DNA of 29,867 bases from Legionellaceae bacterium (GCA_023266075.1 JAHFRX010000002.1:1-29867), one strand, 5' to 3'. Counted from the stretch's first letter, positions 1-8,729 are shown. A program made the numbers and translations. The notes: generated by a model from the sequence alone, not told the origin.

Positions 1-1004
1 ACGTATTCATTTAATGAATGTCCCCCCGATCCATACAACATGGTTGATATCATTAATTTCGTGAAGGATCTTGTTTTTTCTTGAGATTGAGTAAAAACAT
101 TCATATAAGACGGGTTATGATTTCTCTTCATACGATCAAATTCAGCCATATTTCTCAATTGACAGAGCATTGTTCCGGAAATTGAATTTGAAAACGGATG
201 GACATATGTATCAAAATTTCGTTTAATCCATTCGGCGTTCGGATTAAATCGTGATTGATCGGATGGTTTTAAATACGGTATTTCAACGGAGGATAACGCG
301 ATATCATCGAGCGCTAAAGGCATATAACCTTTCATTAATCCTAACTGTTGATTTCTCGTTCCACTTTGGCTTGGATCAATAATCTTACCCTTAGCTGCAT
401 CTGAATATATCCCAGTACCATAAATATTAAGCGGTAGCGCTAGAGGGTTGATTTGAGCATTGTAAACACCTAAAAATGATATTTTTACAATGAGTGCTAC
501 TTTTTCTTTTTCTTCTACAGATAGAGCCTGGAAAATATGGTCGGTTTTAATTTTTGAGAGATAGTCAGCATACTCCTTGTAAAGTAAGTTATCACCTTCT
601 CGAAATTCACCGGCCAATACATGCTCCACAAGCTGCATTTTTTCAGGTGGGATCATCCGCTTAATCTCGCGAAGATGATTTTCTAACTCCTCTTTGCTGA
701 CACTCGAAAGTTCCTTTGCAACGGTCTCATAAGAAAGATGTGTTTCAAAATATCGTCTTGTTGGATCCGCATTGATTATTATTGGATCAAAAGAAATACG
801 GTATCCATCAAGTAAATTATCATGTAACACTGCGTCCATTTTTTGACGACTTTTTTCACTATTTGCACCAGAAAGATATAATCTTTTTAATTCGTCACTT
901 TTAATGGGATCATCTCTATAGTGATCAATTAAGATCAACAGCGCCTGCCCTGGCGTGATGGTTTGCCCAGGAAAAGCTGTTTTTTCACCCATAGATTTTT
1001 TCAT
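1..1004 (-). CDS. Hypothetical protein, 5' part only (runs off left edge)
   Basis: An open frame on the minus strand starts at the ATG at 1004-1002 and is open for about 334 codons to the window edge, so the C-terminus is missing. The protein begins MKKSMGEKTAFPGQTITPGQ and looks soluble, with no signal peptide or membrane segment. A distinctive stretch near the edge reads HPFSNSISGTMLCQLR. I do not recognise the family with confidence; its style (cytosolic, charged, no enzyme motif) resembles uncharacterised Legionellales proteins, but that is only an impression. It lies 32 bases downstream of the CDF transporter gene on the same strand, so the two could be cotranscribed. There is no clear Shine-Dalgarno before this ATG; Met5 is an alternative start. 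Confidence 0.7.
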   Translation of the reverse strand, partial: MKKSMGEKTAFPGQTITPGQALLILIDHYRDDPIKSDELKRLYLSGANSEKSRQKMDAVLHDNLLDGYRISFDPIIINADPTRRYFETHLSYETVAKELSSVSKEELENHLREIKRMIPPEKMQLVEHVLAGEFREGDNLLYKEYADYLSKIKTDHIFQALSVEEKEKVALIVKISFLGVYNAQINPLALPLNIYGTGIYSDAAKGKIIDPSQSGTRNQQLGLMKGYMPLALDDIALSSVEIPYLKPSDQSRFNPNAEWIKRNFDTYVHPFSNSISGTMLCQLRNMAEFDRMKRNHNPSYMNVFTQSQEKTRSFTKLMISTMLYGSGGHSLNEY

Positions 1005-1036
1005 AGTTCACACTTGGCAAAATATGCATAGATAGC

Positions 1037-2206
1037 TTAAGTATAGTACTTTATTGAGAAATACTCCGTTTGATGTGTGAAAACACGAAAATTGATGGGA
1101 TGTTTTGATTTTTCGATGCTTTGTTTTATCGTTTTTTCAAAAGACTGAGAGATGTTAAACGTTTTGAGACAGAAGAGATCAATGACAATTTTGCCATCCA
1201 AATAGTGAATGACCCAAGAATCAATGTCTGGATAATGAGTTTTCCAAGACGTTAGTAATTCTGTTTCTAGTGTTTTACGGTTGGGTAAATGTATGCTGGG
1301 CATCGTCATTTCATCATCTTCTGGGTCAATATGTACAGTGACGTCTTTAACCTCGGGCAGCGCTTTCAGTAAATCATGGTGAACCATTTGTGCAATAAAA
1401 TGTCCTTCCGAAACGGAGATGAAAGGTGAGACAAGTACATGCACATCGACATAAATATCACCGCCCATACTGCGTGTACGTAGTTGATGAATTTTTTTAA
1501 CGCCAGGCGTCGCCTGAATAAAAGTCTCAATATGATGAATTTGTTTTTGATCAACGGCTGTGTCGACAAGCTCTTTGATACTTCGCCAACCATACGAAAT
1601 ACCCATATGAATAATCAGTAAGCCTACAATGACTGCGGCGATACCATCAAAAGTGTGAAAGCCTACCAAGCTTCCGAACACCCCCAGGAGTACAATCAGC
1701 GATGATGCGGCGTCAGAGCGATGATGCCACGCATTGGCGATGATCAAATCTGATTTTATTTTTTGACCAATTTTGCGCATGATATAAAAAAGTGCCTCAT
1801 TCGAAGCAATAGAAATGAGTGCCACGGCAAGCGCCCAGTGTGTTGGGACTTCATGTGTGTGATGCCATAATTCATCAATAGAATCCCAAGCGATGAGTGC
1901 ACCTGTAGCGACGAGTAATTGCGCGAGTAAGAAGGTTGCTGCGGTTTCAATGCGTTGATGACCATAGGGGTGGGACGGGTCGGCGTGTTGGCTACCGTAT
2001 TTTGAGGCGAGGATCACCACGGTATCGATCAATAAATCAGAAAATGAATGTAATCCATCAGCGATAAGCGCATGTGATTGGAAAAGAAGCCCACCAACGC
2101 ACTTCATGATACCCAAGAGCGTGTTGATTACAGCACCGATCAGCGTTACTTTTTTTGCAGTACTATATCGTTCTTCCATAGGGATCTTGAAATATTTTTT
2201 AAGCAT
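1037..2206 (-). CDS. Cation diffusion facilitator (CDF) metal exporter, zinc-type site
   Basis: This is an inner-membrane divalent metal/proton antiporter of the CDF family, which exports Zn2+ and related ions from the cytoplasm. Hydrophobic helices fill roughly residues 20-215. The transport site is visible as HxxxD in the second helix (H53, D57 in DGLHSFSD) and HxxxD in the fifth (H161, D165 in HHRSD). This HD-HD pattern is typical of Zn/Cd transporters. The HPYGHQRIE loop (79-87) is a family hallmark. Residues about 220-300 form the usual cytoplasmic dimerisation domain (VDVHVLVSP and VTVHIDPEDDE strands). A further ~85 residues at the C-terminus make it longer than FieF/YiiP (~300 residues). 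Two starts are possible, Met1 and Met10; neither has a strong ribosome-binding site. It is divergent from the tRNA operon. Confidence 0.92.
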   Translation of the reverse strand: MLKKYFKIPMEERYSTAKKVTLIGAVINTLLGIMKCVGGLLFQSHALIADGLHSFSDLLIDTVVILASKYGSQHADPSHPYGHQRIETAATFLLAQLLVATGALIAWDSIDELWHHTHEVPTHWALAVALISIASNEALFYIMRKIGQKIKSDLIIANAWHHRSDAASSLIVLLGVFGSLVGFHTFDGIAAVIVGLLIIHMGISYGWRSIKELVDTAVDQKQIHHIETFIQATPGVKKIHQLRTRSMGGDIYVDVHVLVSPFISVSEGHFIAQMVHHDLLKALPEVKDVTVHIDPEDDEMTMPSIHLPNRKTLETELLTSWKTHYPDIDSWVIHYLDGKIVIDLFCLKTFNISQSFEKTIKQSIEKSKHPINFRVFTHQTEYFSIKYYT

Positions 2207-2220
2207 TTTAACACAAATTC

Positions 2221-2249
2221 TTGACCTCTCAACAGGTCTTGGGTATTAT
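2221..2249 (+). promoter_or_regulatory. Sigma70-type promoter of the tRNA cluster
   Basis: TTGACC at 2221-2226 and TATTAT at 2244-2249 are separated by 17 bases, a near-consensus housekeeping promoter about 25 bases upstream of tRNA-Pro. It would drive tRNA-Pro, Arg and His and possibly the genes beyond. It lies just upstream of the start of the divergent CDF gene, so the two units share this short intergenic region. Confidence 0.75.
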
Positions 2250-2273
2250 CGCCATCTGTCCTTGGACGAGTAT

Positions 2274-2350
2274 CGGGGTATAGCGCAGTCTGGTAGCGCG
2301 CCTGCTTTGGGAGCAGGATGTCGGGAGTTCGAATCTCTCTACCCCGACCA
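2274..2350 (+). tRNA. tRNA-Pro(TGG)
   Basis: A full cloverleaf is visible: acceptor stem CGGGGTA (2274-2280) with TACCCCG (2340-2346), anticodon stem CCTGC/GCAGG around loop TTTGGGA with anticodon TGG at 2308-2310, T-arm with GTTCGAATC, and an encoded CCA at 2348-2350. It is the first gene of a Pro-Arg-His-Leu cluster that precedes tig, as in other gammaproteobacteria. Confidence 0.97.
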
Positions 2351-2364
2351 TTTATACTAAAGAT

Positions 2365-2441
2365 GCGCCCGTAGCTCATCTGGATAGAGCATCGGCCTTC
2401 TAAGCCGAGGGTAGCAGGTTCGAATCCTGCCGGGCGTGCCA
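2365..2441 (+). tRNA. tRNA-Arg(TCT)
   Basis: The acceptor stem is GCGCCCG (2365-2371) with CGGGCGT (2431-2437), so the first pair is G1.U72 instead of the usual G-C. The anticodon loop CTTCTAA between TCGGC and GCCGA gives anticodon TCT at 2399-2401, reading AGA/AGG. The T-arm carries GTTCGAATC and CCA is encoded at 2439-2441. Confidence 0.96.
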
Positions 2442-2463
2442 ACGCCAAGCAGTGATCGTTTAT

Positions 2464-2540
2464 GGTGGACGTAGCTCAGTTGGTAGAGCCCCGGGTTGTG
2501 ATCCCGGTGGTCGTGGGTTCGAGCCCCATCGTTCACCCCA
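2464..2540 (+). tRNA. tRNA-His(GTG)
   Basis: The acceptor stem is GTGGACG (2465-2471) with CGTTCAC (2530-2536). The preceding G at 2464 can serve as the G-1 residue characteristic of tRNA-His, opposite C73 at 2537. Anticodon loop TTGTGAT between CCGGG and CCCGG gives GTG at 2498-2500. CCA is encoded at 2538-2540. Confidence 0.96.
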
Positions 2541-2647
2541 GTTAATGTGGTCAGTCCTGATGGTACAATCTGCAATGGCTTTGGTTCAATGAAATGACAA
2601 GTGATCTTTACAAGATTGACTTACTGTTTGATAATTCCACTCAGTTT
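2541..2647 (+). promoter_or_regulatory. Spacer with sigma70-type promoter for tRNA-Leu and probably tig
   Basis: TTTACA at 2607-2612 and GATAAT at 2630-2635 are separated by exactly 17 bases, ending 12 bases before tRNA-Leu. This is the best promoter in the spacer. It suggests that tRNA-Leu, and perhaps tig-clpP-clpX, can be transcribed independently of the tRNA-Pro promoter. I see nothing else in this stretch. Confidence 0.65.
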
Positions 2648-2732
2648 GCGAAAGTGGCGGAACTGGTAGACGCACTGGATTTAGGTTCCAGCGGGGCGAC
2701 CCGTGAGAGTTCGAGTCTCTCCTTTCGTACCA
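2648..2732 (+). tRNA. tRNA-Leu(TAG)
   Basis: This is a class II tRNA with a long variable arm (GCGGGGCGACCCGT region). Acceptor stem GCGAAAG (2648-2654) pairs with CTTTCGT (2722-2728) with one wobble. The anticodon stem CTGGA/TCCAG encloses TTTAGGT, anticodon TAG at 2682-2684. CCA is encoded at 2730-2732. Confidence 0.96.
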
Positions 2733-2743
2733 TATCTATGATG

Positions 2744-2774
2744 CAAACGACTTCATGTATCGGTGAGTCGTTTG
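2744..2774 (+). other. Hairpin between tRNA-Leu and tig
   Basis: Perfect 9-base arms CAAACGACT (2744-2752) and AGTCGTTTG (2766-2774) with a 13-base loop. It is not followed by a T-tract, so it is more likely an RNA-processing or attenuation element in the tig leader than a strong terminator. Confidence 0.5.
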
Positions 2775-2812
2775 AGTTTAACATGACAATTTGTCCAGTG
2801 AGGTGACTTTAA

Positions 2813-4156
2813 ATGACAGTTTCTGTTGAGACGTTAAATGGCTTAGAGCGTAAAATGACCATATCGGTGCCAGCCGAGAAAATTGAAGAAGAAGTAGGAC
2901 TCCGACTTAAAAATTTAGTGGGTAAGGTCAAAATTCATGGATTTCGTCCAGGTAAAGCACCACTCCATTTAATCAAACAGCGATATTCAGAGCGTGTAAG
3001 AGAAGAAGTTGCTCGAGATTTGGTGCAATCTACTTTATATGACGGTTTGCGCGAGCACAATTTAGTGCCTGCAGGCACGCCCAATGTTGTTCCTGGAGCA
3101 TTGGCTTCCGATCAAGATTTCAGTTACAGCGCATTTTTTGAAGTGTTTCCTGACATTGCAATTCAAGAGCTTGAAAAACAAGATATTGAAGTATGGCATG
3201 CTGCAGTGACCGCAGAAGATGTTGATGCGCTTCTTGAGAAGTTACGTGAGCAAAATAAAGTATGGCAGTCGGTTACAAGACCTGTTGCAATGCACGATCG
3301 TATCGTCATTGATTTTGAAGGGTTTATGGATGACAAGCCAATGACTGGTGCAAAAGAAAATGGTTATGAAATGGTCATTGGCGCAGGCAATATGATTGAA
3401 GGCTTCGAAAGTGGTTTAGTCGGAGCAACAATAGATGTTCCAGTTGAATTAAATCTAACATTCCCAGAACAGTATCACGAAGCAACACTCGCTGGAAAAG
3501 CTGCTCGATTCGCCGTTGTTGTAAAAGAAATTAAAGCAGGTGAACTACCACCGTTAGATGAAGCATTTGCCACATTATTTAATATTGCAGAAGGTGGTAT
3601 CGATGCATTGAAAAAAGATATTCAGCAAAATATGGCGCGTGAACTTGACCGTCGTTTGAGCAATGTTAATCGTGAGCGTATTTTTGATGCCTTGTTAGTG
3701 AAGAATCTATTCGATGTACCGACGGCATTAGTTGAGCAAGAAATTGCTCATTTGAAGCATGAAATGTATCACCGAATTTTTGGGAATGAGCATTCTGAAC
3801 ATGAAAAAATTCCTGACTTCCCACGCGCTTTGTTTGAAGAGCAAGCAGTTCGTCGTGTGCGGTTGGGATTGTTATTTGCTGACTATGTAAAAAAACATCA
3901 ACTTGAAGCATCTCAAGATCGTGTCGATCAAATGATTGAAAAATTATCAACAGCGTATGATAAACCCGAAGAGTTGCGCCAGTGGTATCGTGAAAAACGA
4001 GAGCGTATCGCTGAAATAGAGTCTTTGGTCATGGAAGAGCTTGCGGCTGAAAAAATGATTGAACAGTGTAAGAAAGTTATGGTAGAAAAAACCTATGATA
4101 TGGTAATGAACCCACCCAAAACAACGGAAGTGGCTGAAAAAGAACAGGGAGAATAA
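2813..4156 (+). CDS. tig: Trigger factor (ribosome-associated chaperone / prolyl isomerase)
   Basis: Trigger factor binds ribosomal protein uL23 at the exit tunnel and shields nascent chains. The 447-residue length is typical. The N-terminal ribosome-binding loop GFRPGKAP is at residues 43-50. An FKBP-type isomerase domain occupies about 160-245 (DRIVIDFEGFMDD, GAGNMIEGFESGL, FPEQYH). A helical C-terminal chaperone domain follows and ends in an acidic tail. The ATG at 2813 is preceded by GAGGTGA at a good distance. It is the first protein gene of the tig-clpP-clpX-lon block; its stop codon lies 2 bases before the clpP start, so the two are translationally close and surely cotranscribed. Confidence 0.98.
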   Translation: MTVSVETLNGLERKMTISVPAEKIEEEVGLRLKNLVGKVKIHGFRPGKAPLHLIKQRYSERVREEVARDLVQSTLYDGLREHNLVPAGTPNVVPGALASDQDFSYSAFFEVFPDIAIQELEKQDIEVWHAAVTAEDVDALLEKLREQNKVWQSVTRPVAMHDRIVIDFEGFMDDKPMTGAKENGYEMVIGAGNMIEGFESGLVGATIDVPVELNLTFPEQYHEATLAGKAARFAVVVKEIKAGELPPLDEAFATLFNIAEGGIDALKKDIQQNMARELDRRLSNVNRERIFDALLVKNLFDVPTALVEQEIAHLKHEMYHRIFGNEHSEHEKIPDFPRALFEEQAVRRVRLGLLFADYVKKHQLEASQDRVDQMIEKLSTAYDKPEELRQWYREKRERIAEIESLVMEELAAEKMIEQCKKVMVEKTYDMVMNPPKTTEVAEKEQGE

Positions 4157-4158
4157 AG

Positions 4159-4800
4159 ATGAGGTACTCATCGGAAATTCGTAATGCGAGTGGATTGGTC
4201 CCAATTGTGGTTGAGCAGACTTCTCGTGGAGAGCGCTCGTATGATATTTATTCACGATTACTCAAAGATCGTATTATTTTTCTATTAGGTGAAGTTGAAG
4301 ATCATATGGCGAACTTGGTGGTCGCTCAGTTGTTATTCCTTGAGTCTGAAAATCCTGATAAAGATATTTCATTGTATATCAACTCACCCGGTGGTGTTGT
4401 AACAGCAGGGTTAGCAATTTATGATACGATGCAGTTTATTAAGCCGGATGTCAGTACATTGTGTATCGGCCAGGCAGCAAGTGCTGCCGCACTTTTGTTG
4501 TGCGCCGGTGCCGAAGGTAAACGCTATTGTTTACCTAATGCGCGCGTGATGATTCATCAACCTTTGGGTGGTTACCGTGGTCAGGCGACCGATATTGAAA
4601 TTCACGCACGAGAAACTTTAGCGATTCGTGAGCGTCTGAATGTGATTATGGGAAAACATACTAAAAAATCGTCCGATCAAATTATGCGAGATACTGAACG
4701 TGATAATTTTATGAATGCACAACAAGCGATGGAGTATGGTTTGATTGATAAGGTTTTCAGTGATCGTGAGCCAAAACCAGACGAAGGTCAAGCAAGTTGA
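4159..4800 (+). CDS. clpP: ATP-dependent Clp protease proteolytic subunit
   Basis: ClpP is a serine peptidase that forms two stacked heptameric rings and degrades substrates unfolded by ClpX. The 213-residue length is normal. The catalytic triad is visible: Ser108 in GQAASAAALLL, His133 in MIHQPLGG and Asp182 in ERDNFM. The motif NSPGG is at 75-79. The two residues after the catalytic serine are Ala-Ala where most ClpPs have Met-Gly. The start has GGGAG upstream, overlapping the end of tig. It lies 33 bases before clpX, as expected for an operon. Confidence 0.98.
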   Translation: MRYSSEIRNASGLVPIVVEQTSRGERSYDIYSRLLKDRIIFLLGEVEDHMANLVVAQLLFLESENPDKDISLYINSPGGVVTAGLAIYDTMQFIKPDVSTLCIGQAASAAALLLCAGAEGKRYCLPNARVMIHQPLGGYRGQATDIEIHARETLAIRERLNVIMGKHTKKSSDQIMRDTERDNFMNAQQAMEYGLIDKVFSDREPKPDEGQAS

Positions 4801-4833
4801 GTCCGTCGGTTAATTAAAAGAAATAGGGGTATT

Positions 4834-6102
4834 ATGAGTAAAACCAGTGGTGGTGCTAATAAGGCTTTGTATTGTTCTTTTTGTGGAAAAAGCCAACACG
4901 AAGTCAAAAAACTAGTTGCGGGCCCCTCTGTCTTTGTATGTGATGAGTGCGTTGCTTTGTGCAATGAAATTATCCGTGAAGAAAAAAAACAAGATGCAAC
5001 CACAGAAGAGCACAAACTACCTACACCGAAAGAAATTGCGGCTTTTTTAGATGCTTACGTCATTGGTCAGCCACATGCTAAAAAGGTGCTTTCTGTCGCC
5101 GTTTATAACCATTATAAGCGTATGCAGCATCAAGCTGAAGATGGTGTGGAGCTGGGTAAGAGTAATATTTTACTGATCGGCCCAACAGGAAGTGGTAAGA
5201 CATTACTTGCGCAAACATTGGCACGCATGTTGAATGTGCCATTTGCAATGGCTGATGCCACGACACTGACAGAAGCAGGTTATGTGGGTGAAGATGTTGA
5301 GAATATTATTCAAAAATTGTTACAAAAGTGTGATTATGATGTGACCCGAGCGCAACGCGGTATTGTTTATATTGATGAAATTGATAAGATTACACGTAAG
5401 TCTGATAATCCTTCCATTACGCGAGATGTTTCTGGTGAAGGCGTACAACAAGCTTTGTTGAAACTGATAGAGGGTACAGTTGCTTCTGTGCCACCGCAAG
5501 GAGGACGTAAGCATCCGCAGCAAGAATTTATTCAGGTAGACACGTCTAATATTTTGTTCATCTGCGGTGGTGCGTTTGCAGGGTTAGAAAAAGTCATCAG
5601 GGAGCGTAGTGATCAGTCTGGTATTGGTTTTTCAGCGCAACTTAAAAATGTCAAAGATACTTCTGTGACTGAGAAAGTGCTGATGTCGCTTGAGTCTGAA
5701 GATTTGATTAAGTATGGATTAATACCTGAATTTGTAGGTCGTTTGCCTGTCGTTGCAACACTTCATGAGCTGGATGAGGAGGCGCTTGTTGCCATTTTAA
5801 CACAACCTAAAAATGCATTGACCAAACAATTTCAAGCATTGTTTAAAATGGAGGGGGTGTCATTAGAGTTTCGCCCAGAAGCATTACGATGGATTGCAAA
5901 ACAAGCACTTTCTCGAAAGATTGGTGCGCGTGGTTTAAGAGCAATTTTAGAAAATTTATTATTAGATACAATGTATGAATTGCCCACACGCCAAGATGTT
6001 GTTGGTGTTTTAATTGATGAAGAGGTCGTGAAAGTCTCTCAAAAACCTATCTTAATTTATAAAACTGATGCTCAAGATAAGCGTGCTGCTAGTGGTGAGT
6101 GA
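4834..6102 (+). CDS. clpX: ClpX, AAA+ unfoldase of the ClpXP protease
   Basis: This 422-residue AAA+ hexameric unfoldase delivers tagged proteins to ClpP. The N-terminal zinc-binding domain has four cysteines (C14, C17, C36, C39). Walker A GPTGSGKT is at 116-123, the pore-1 loop GYVG at 149-152, Walker B IVYIDEID at 177-184, and the IGF tripeptide that docks into ClpP at 264-266. The start is preceded by AGGGG. Its stop lies 22 bases before lon with no terminator visible, so read-through into lon is likely. Confidence 0.98.
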   Translation: MSKTSGGANKALYCSFCGKSQHEVKKLVAGPSVFVCDECVALCNEIIREEKKQDATTEEHKLPTPKEIAAFLDAYVIGQPHAKKVLSVAVYNHYKRMQHQAEDGVELGKSNILLIGPTGSGKTLLAQTLARMLNVPFAMADATTLTEAGYVGEDVENIIQKLLQKCDYDVTRAQRGIVYIDEIDKITRKSDNPSITRDVSGEGVQQALLKLIEGTVASVPPQGGRKHPQQEFIQVDTSNILFICGGAFAGLEKVIRERSDQSGIGFSAQLKNVKDTSVTEKVLMSLESEDLIKYGLIPEFVGRLPVVATLHELDEEALVAILTQPKNALTKQFQALFKMEGVSLEFRPEALRWIAKQALSRKIGARGLRAILENLLLDTMYELPTRQDVVGVLIDEEVVKVSQKPILIYKTDAQDKRAASGE

Positions 6103-6124
6103 AGGCCGCGTTTAAAAAGGATAC

Positions 6125-8599
6125 ATGATGCCGACTAAGAAATCGAAAAAAAAAGAGATAGAGGTCGTTGAGAGCGAATCGGTAGATACTAAAGATGTGC
6201 CGGTCTTGCCATTGCGTGATGTTGTCATATATCCCAATATGGTTATTCCACTGTTTGTCGGTCGTGAGAAATCTATCAAAGCACTCGAAGCCGCAATGGT
6301 TGAAAATAAGCGCGTGTTTCTTGTCGCACAACGTAAAGCATCCAGTGATGATCCTAAGCCTGATGACTTATACACCATGGGGACGCTTTCAAGTTTATTG
6401 CAATTATTGAAACTTCCAGATGGTACGGTCAAAGTGTTGGTCGAGGGTGAAGAGCGTGGCAGCGTGCTTGGATACGAGCAAAAAGATCAATATATTTGTG
6501 CAACTTTAGAAAAGGTTGAAGAAAAATCAGAGGTTTTCAAGCAGCAAGAAATCGAAATCATGATGCGATCTTTGATGTCTCAATTTGAGCAGTACATCAA
6601 ACTTAATAAAAAAATACCACCTGAAGTGCTCAACTCTCTTGGCAGTATTGAAGAGCCTGGACGCCTTGCGGATACTATTGCCGCACATTTGAGTCTGAAA
6701 GTTGAAGATAAACAAGTTTTATTGGAAACATTGGATGTTGGAGAGCGTCTTGATCGGCTCATGACCTTGATTGAAATAGAAATTGATTTATTACAAGTAG
6801 AGAAGCGTATTCGAGGCCGTGTAAAGCGTCAGATGGAAAAAAGTCAGCGCGAGTATTATCTAAATGAGCAAATCAAAGCGATTCAAAAAGAATTAGGTGA
6901 AATCGGAGAGGAAGGCAGTGAGCTTGATCAACTGGAACAATCCATTCAAAAAGCAGGTATGCCTAAAGAGGCGAAAGATAAGTCCAATGCTGAATTGCGT
7001 AAACTAAAGCTCATGCCACCGATGTCGGCAGAAGCGACAGTCGTACGACATTATTTAGATTGGATGCTAAGTGTTCCTTGGAAAAAGCGTAATAAAATTC
7101 GGTTCGATTTACAAAAAGCTGAAGAAATGCTTGATCAAGATCATTACGGTCTTGAGAAAGTGAAAGAGCGTATTATTGAATATCTTGCTGTTCAACAACG
7201 CGTGAAGCGTATGAAAGGTCCTATTTTATGTCTCGTGGGACCACCCGGTGTAGGTAAGACTTCTTTGGGACAGTCGATTGCGAATGCGACGGGTCGTACG
7301 TTTATTCGCATTGCTTTGGGTGGCGTGCGGGATGAGGCTGAGATTCGTGGGCATCGCCGTACTTATATCGGGTCTATGCCTGGTAAAATCATTCAGAAAT
7401 TATGTAAAGCGGGTGTTAAAAATCCACTGATTATGTTGGATGAAGTAGATAAAATGGCCATGGATTTTCGAGGGGACCCTGCCTCAGCATTACTAGAGGT
7501 GCTTGATCCAGAGCAAAATCATACGTTTAGTGATCACTATCTTGAAGTCAATTATGATCTCAGCGATGTCATGTTCATCGCCACGGCTAATTCCTTGGAG
7601 ATTCCAGCACCACTGTTAGATCGCATGGAAATCATTCGTCTTGCAGGATATACCGATGATGAAAAAATTCACATTACGCAAAACTATCTTATTCCTAAAC
7701 AACGTCTCGGTAATGGTTTAAAAGAAGGAGAGATTGAATTTACTTATGCGGGGATTGAAAAAATTATTCAACATTATACGCGAGAAGCGGGTGTGCGTAA
7801 TTTAGATAGAGATATCGCCAATATTTGTCGAAAAGTAGTCAGAGATATATTGAAGAAAAAACACACTAGAAAAGCGGTGATTACTGAGAAAAATGTTGAA
7901 AAATATTTAGGTGTTGAAAAATATCGACATGGTCAAGCAGAAACACATAACCAAATTGGTCAAGTGACAGGTCTTGCGTGGACGAGCGTGGGCGGAGAAT
8001 TATTGACGATAGAAGCATCGATGATGCCAGGCACAGGAAAGACCATTCAAACAGGCCAGCTTGGAGAGGTCATGCGTGAATCTATTCATGCAGCGATGAC
8101 TGTCGTTAGAAGCCATGCTGGAATGTTGCATTTAGACGACAACTTTTTCGAAAAGCACGATTTTCATATTCATTTACCAGAAGGTGCGACACCCAAAGAT
8201 GGTCCGAGTGCTGGCATTGGAATGTGTACAGTATTGATGTCTGTCGTTTCACAAATTCCTGTGCGTGCAGATGTGGCAATGACGGGTGAAATTACCTTGC
8301 GTGGTCAAGTACTTCCGATTGGTGGTTTAAAAGAAAAATTGTTAGCAGCACACCGAGGTGGTATTAAACATATCGTTTTACCTGAGGAAAACAAAAAAGA
8401 TTTGGTCGAAATCCCAGAAAATGTTTTGAAGAAATTAATCATTCATCCCGTAAAAACGATAGATGAAGTTTTTGCTATTGCATTAGTTCGAAACCCATTG
8501 AAGAGCGAGCAGGATAAAAAAAGAAAAGAAAGATCAAAAAACACCAAAAAGATAAAAAAACCAACGAAAAAAAATGAGAATAAGGATTTACATCAGTAA
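6125..8599 (+). CDS. lon: Lon ATP-dependent serine protease
   Basis: This is the cytoplasmic AAA+ protease for misfolded and regulatory proteins. The 824-residue length and domain order are canonical. An N-terminal LON domain (about 25-220; VLPLRDVVIYPNMVIPLFVG) is followed by a coiled-coil region and Walker A GPPGVGKT at 372-379. A Walker B segment (IMLDEVDKM) follows, then the C-terminal protease domain with catalytic Ser695 in PKDGPSAGIG and Lys738 in GGLKEKL. The last ~30 residues form a very lysine-rich tail (KKRKERSKNTKKIKKPTKK), a species-specific extension. AAGGA precedes the first of two tandem ATGs (6125 and 6128). No heat-shock promoter is obvious in the short gap after clpX. Confidence 0.98.
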   Translation: MMPTKKSKKKEIEVVESESVDTKDVPVLPLRDVVIYPNMVIPLFVGREKSIKALEAAMVENKRVFLVAQRKASSDDPKPDDLYTMGTLSSLLQLLKLPDGTVKVLVEGEERGSVLGYEQKDQYICATLEKVEEKSEVFKQQEIEIMMRSLMSQFEQYIKLNKKIPPEVLNSLGSIEEPGRLADTIAAHLSLKVEDKQVLLETLDVGERLDRLMTLIEIEIDLLQVEKRIRGRVKRQMEKSQREYYLNEQIKAIQKELGEIGEEGSELDQLEQSIQKAGMPKEAKDKSNAELRKLKLMPPMSAEATVVRHYLDWMLSVPWKKRNKIRFDLQKAEEMLDQDHYGLEKVKERIIEYLAVQQRVKRMKGPILCLVGPPGVGKTSLGQSIANATGRTFIRIALGGVRDEAEIRGHRRTYIGSMPGKIIQKLCKAGVKNPLIMLDEVDKMAMDFRGDPASALLEVLDPEQNHTFSDHYLEVNYDLSDVMFIATANSLEIPAPLLDRMEIIRLAGYTDDEKIHITQNYLIPKQRLGNGLKEGEIEFTYAGIEKIIQHYTREAGVRNLDRDIANICRKVVRDILKKKHTRKAVITEKNVEKYLGVEKYRHGQAETHNQIGQVTGLAWTSVGGELLTIEASMMPGTGKTIQTGQLGEVMRESIHAAMTVVRSHAGMLHLDDNFFEKHDFHIHLPEGATPKDGPSAGIGMCTVLMSVVSQIPVRADVAMTGEITLRGQVLPIGGLKEKLLAAHRGGIKHIVLPEENKKDLVEIPENVLKKLIIHPVKTIDEVFAIALVRNPLKSEQDKKRKERSKNTKKIKKPTKKNENKDLHQ

Positions 8600-8615
8600 T
8601 AATACCAGTTATAGT

Positions 8616-8639
8616 CTCGTCGTTCCTAGTAATGACGGG
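8616..8639 (+). other. Hairpin after lon
   Basis: Arms CTCGTCGTT (8616-8624) and AATGACGGG (8631-8639) can form nine pairs, two of them G.U, around loop CCTAGT. No T-tract follows. It may stabilise the lon mRNA 3' end or be a member of a dispersed palindromic repeat. Confidence 0.45.
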
Positions 8640-8660
8640 GCTTAAGAGTTGTTAGAGTGC

Positions 8661-8689
8661 TTGACGAACGGAGATGAATTTGTTTTAAT
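8661..8689 (+). promoter_or_regulatory. Sigma70-type promoter of hupB
   Basis: TTGACG at 8661-8666 and TTTAAT at 8684-8689 are separated by 17 bases, about 40 bases before the hupB start. This allows HU, and the tRNAs behind it, to be expressed independently of lon. Confidence 0.65.
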
Positions 8690-8729
8690 CTGATCCGGGA
8701 TAAAGGAAAGAACTAGCAAAGGGGATACA

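Noticed and set aside
2146..2448. Minus-strand 100-codon frame across the tRNA cluster
   Set aside because: It is the antisense of tRNA-Pro and tRNA-Arg plus the CDF 5' end; RPAGFEPATLGLEG-type peptides are the familiar artefact of reading tRNA genes backwards.
2594..2806. Plus-strand 70-codon frame covering tRNA-Leu
   Set aside because: It reads through the tRNA-Leu gene and its leader; there is no coding signature.
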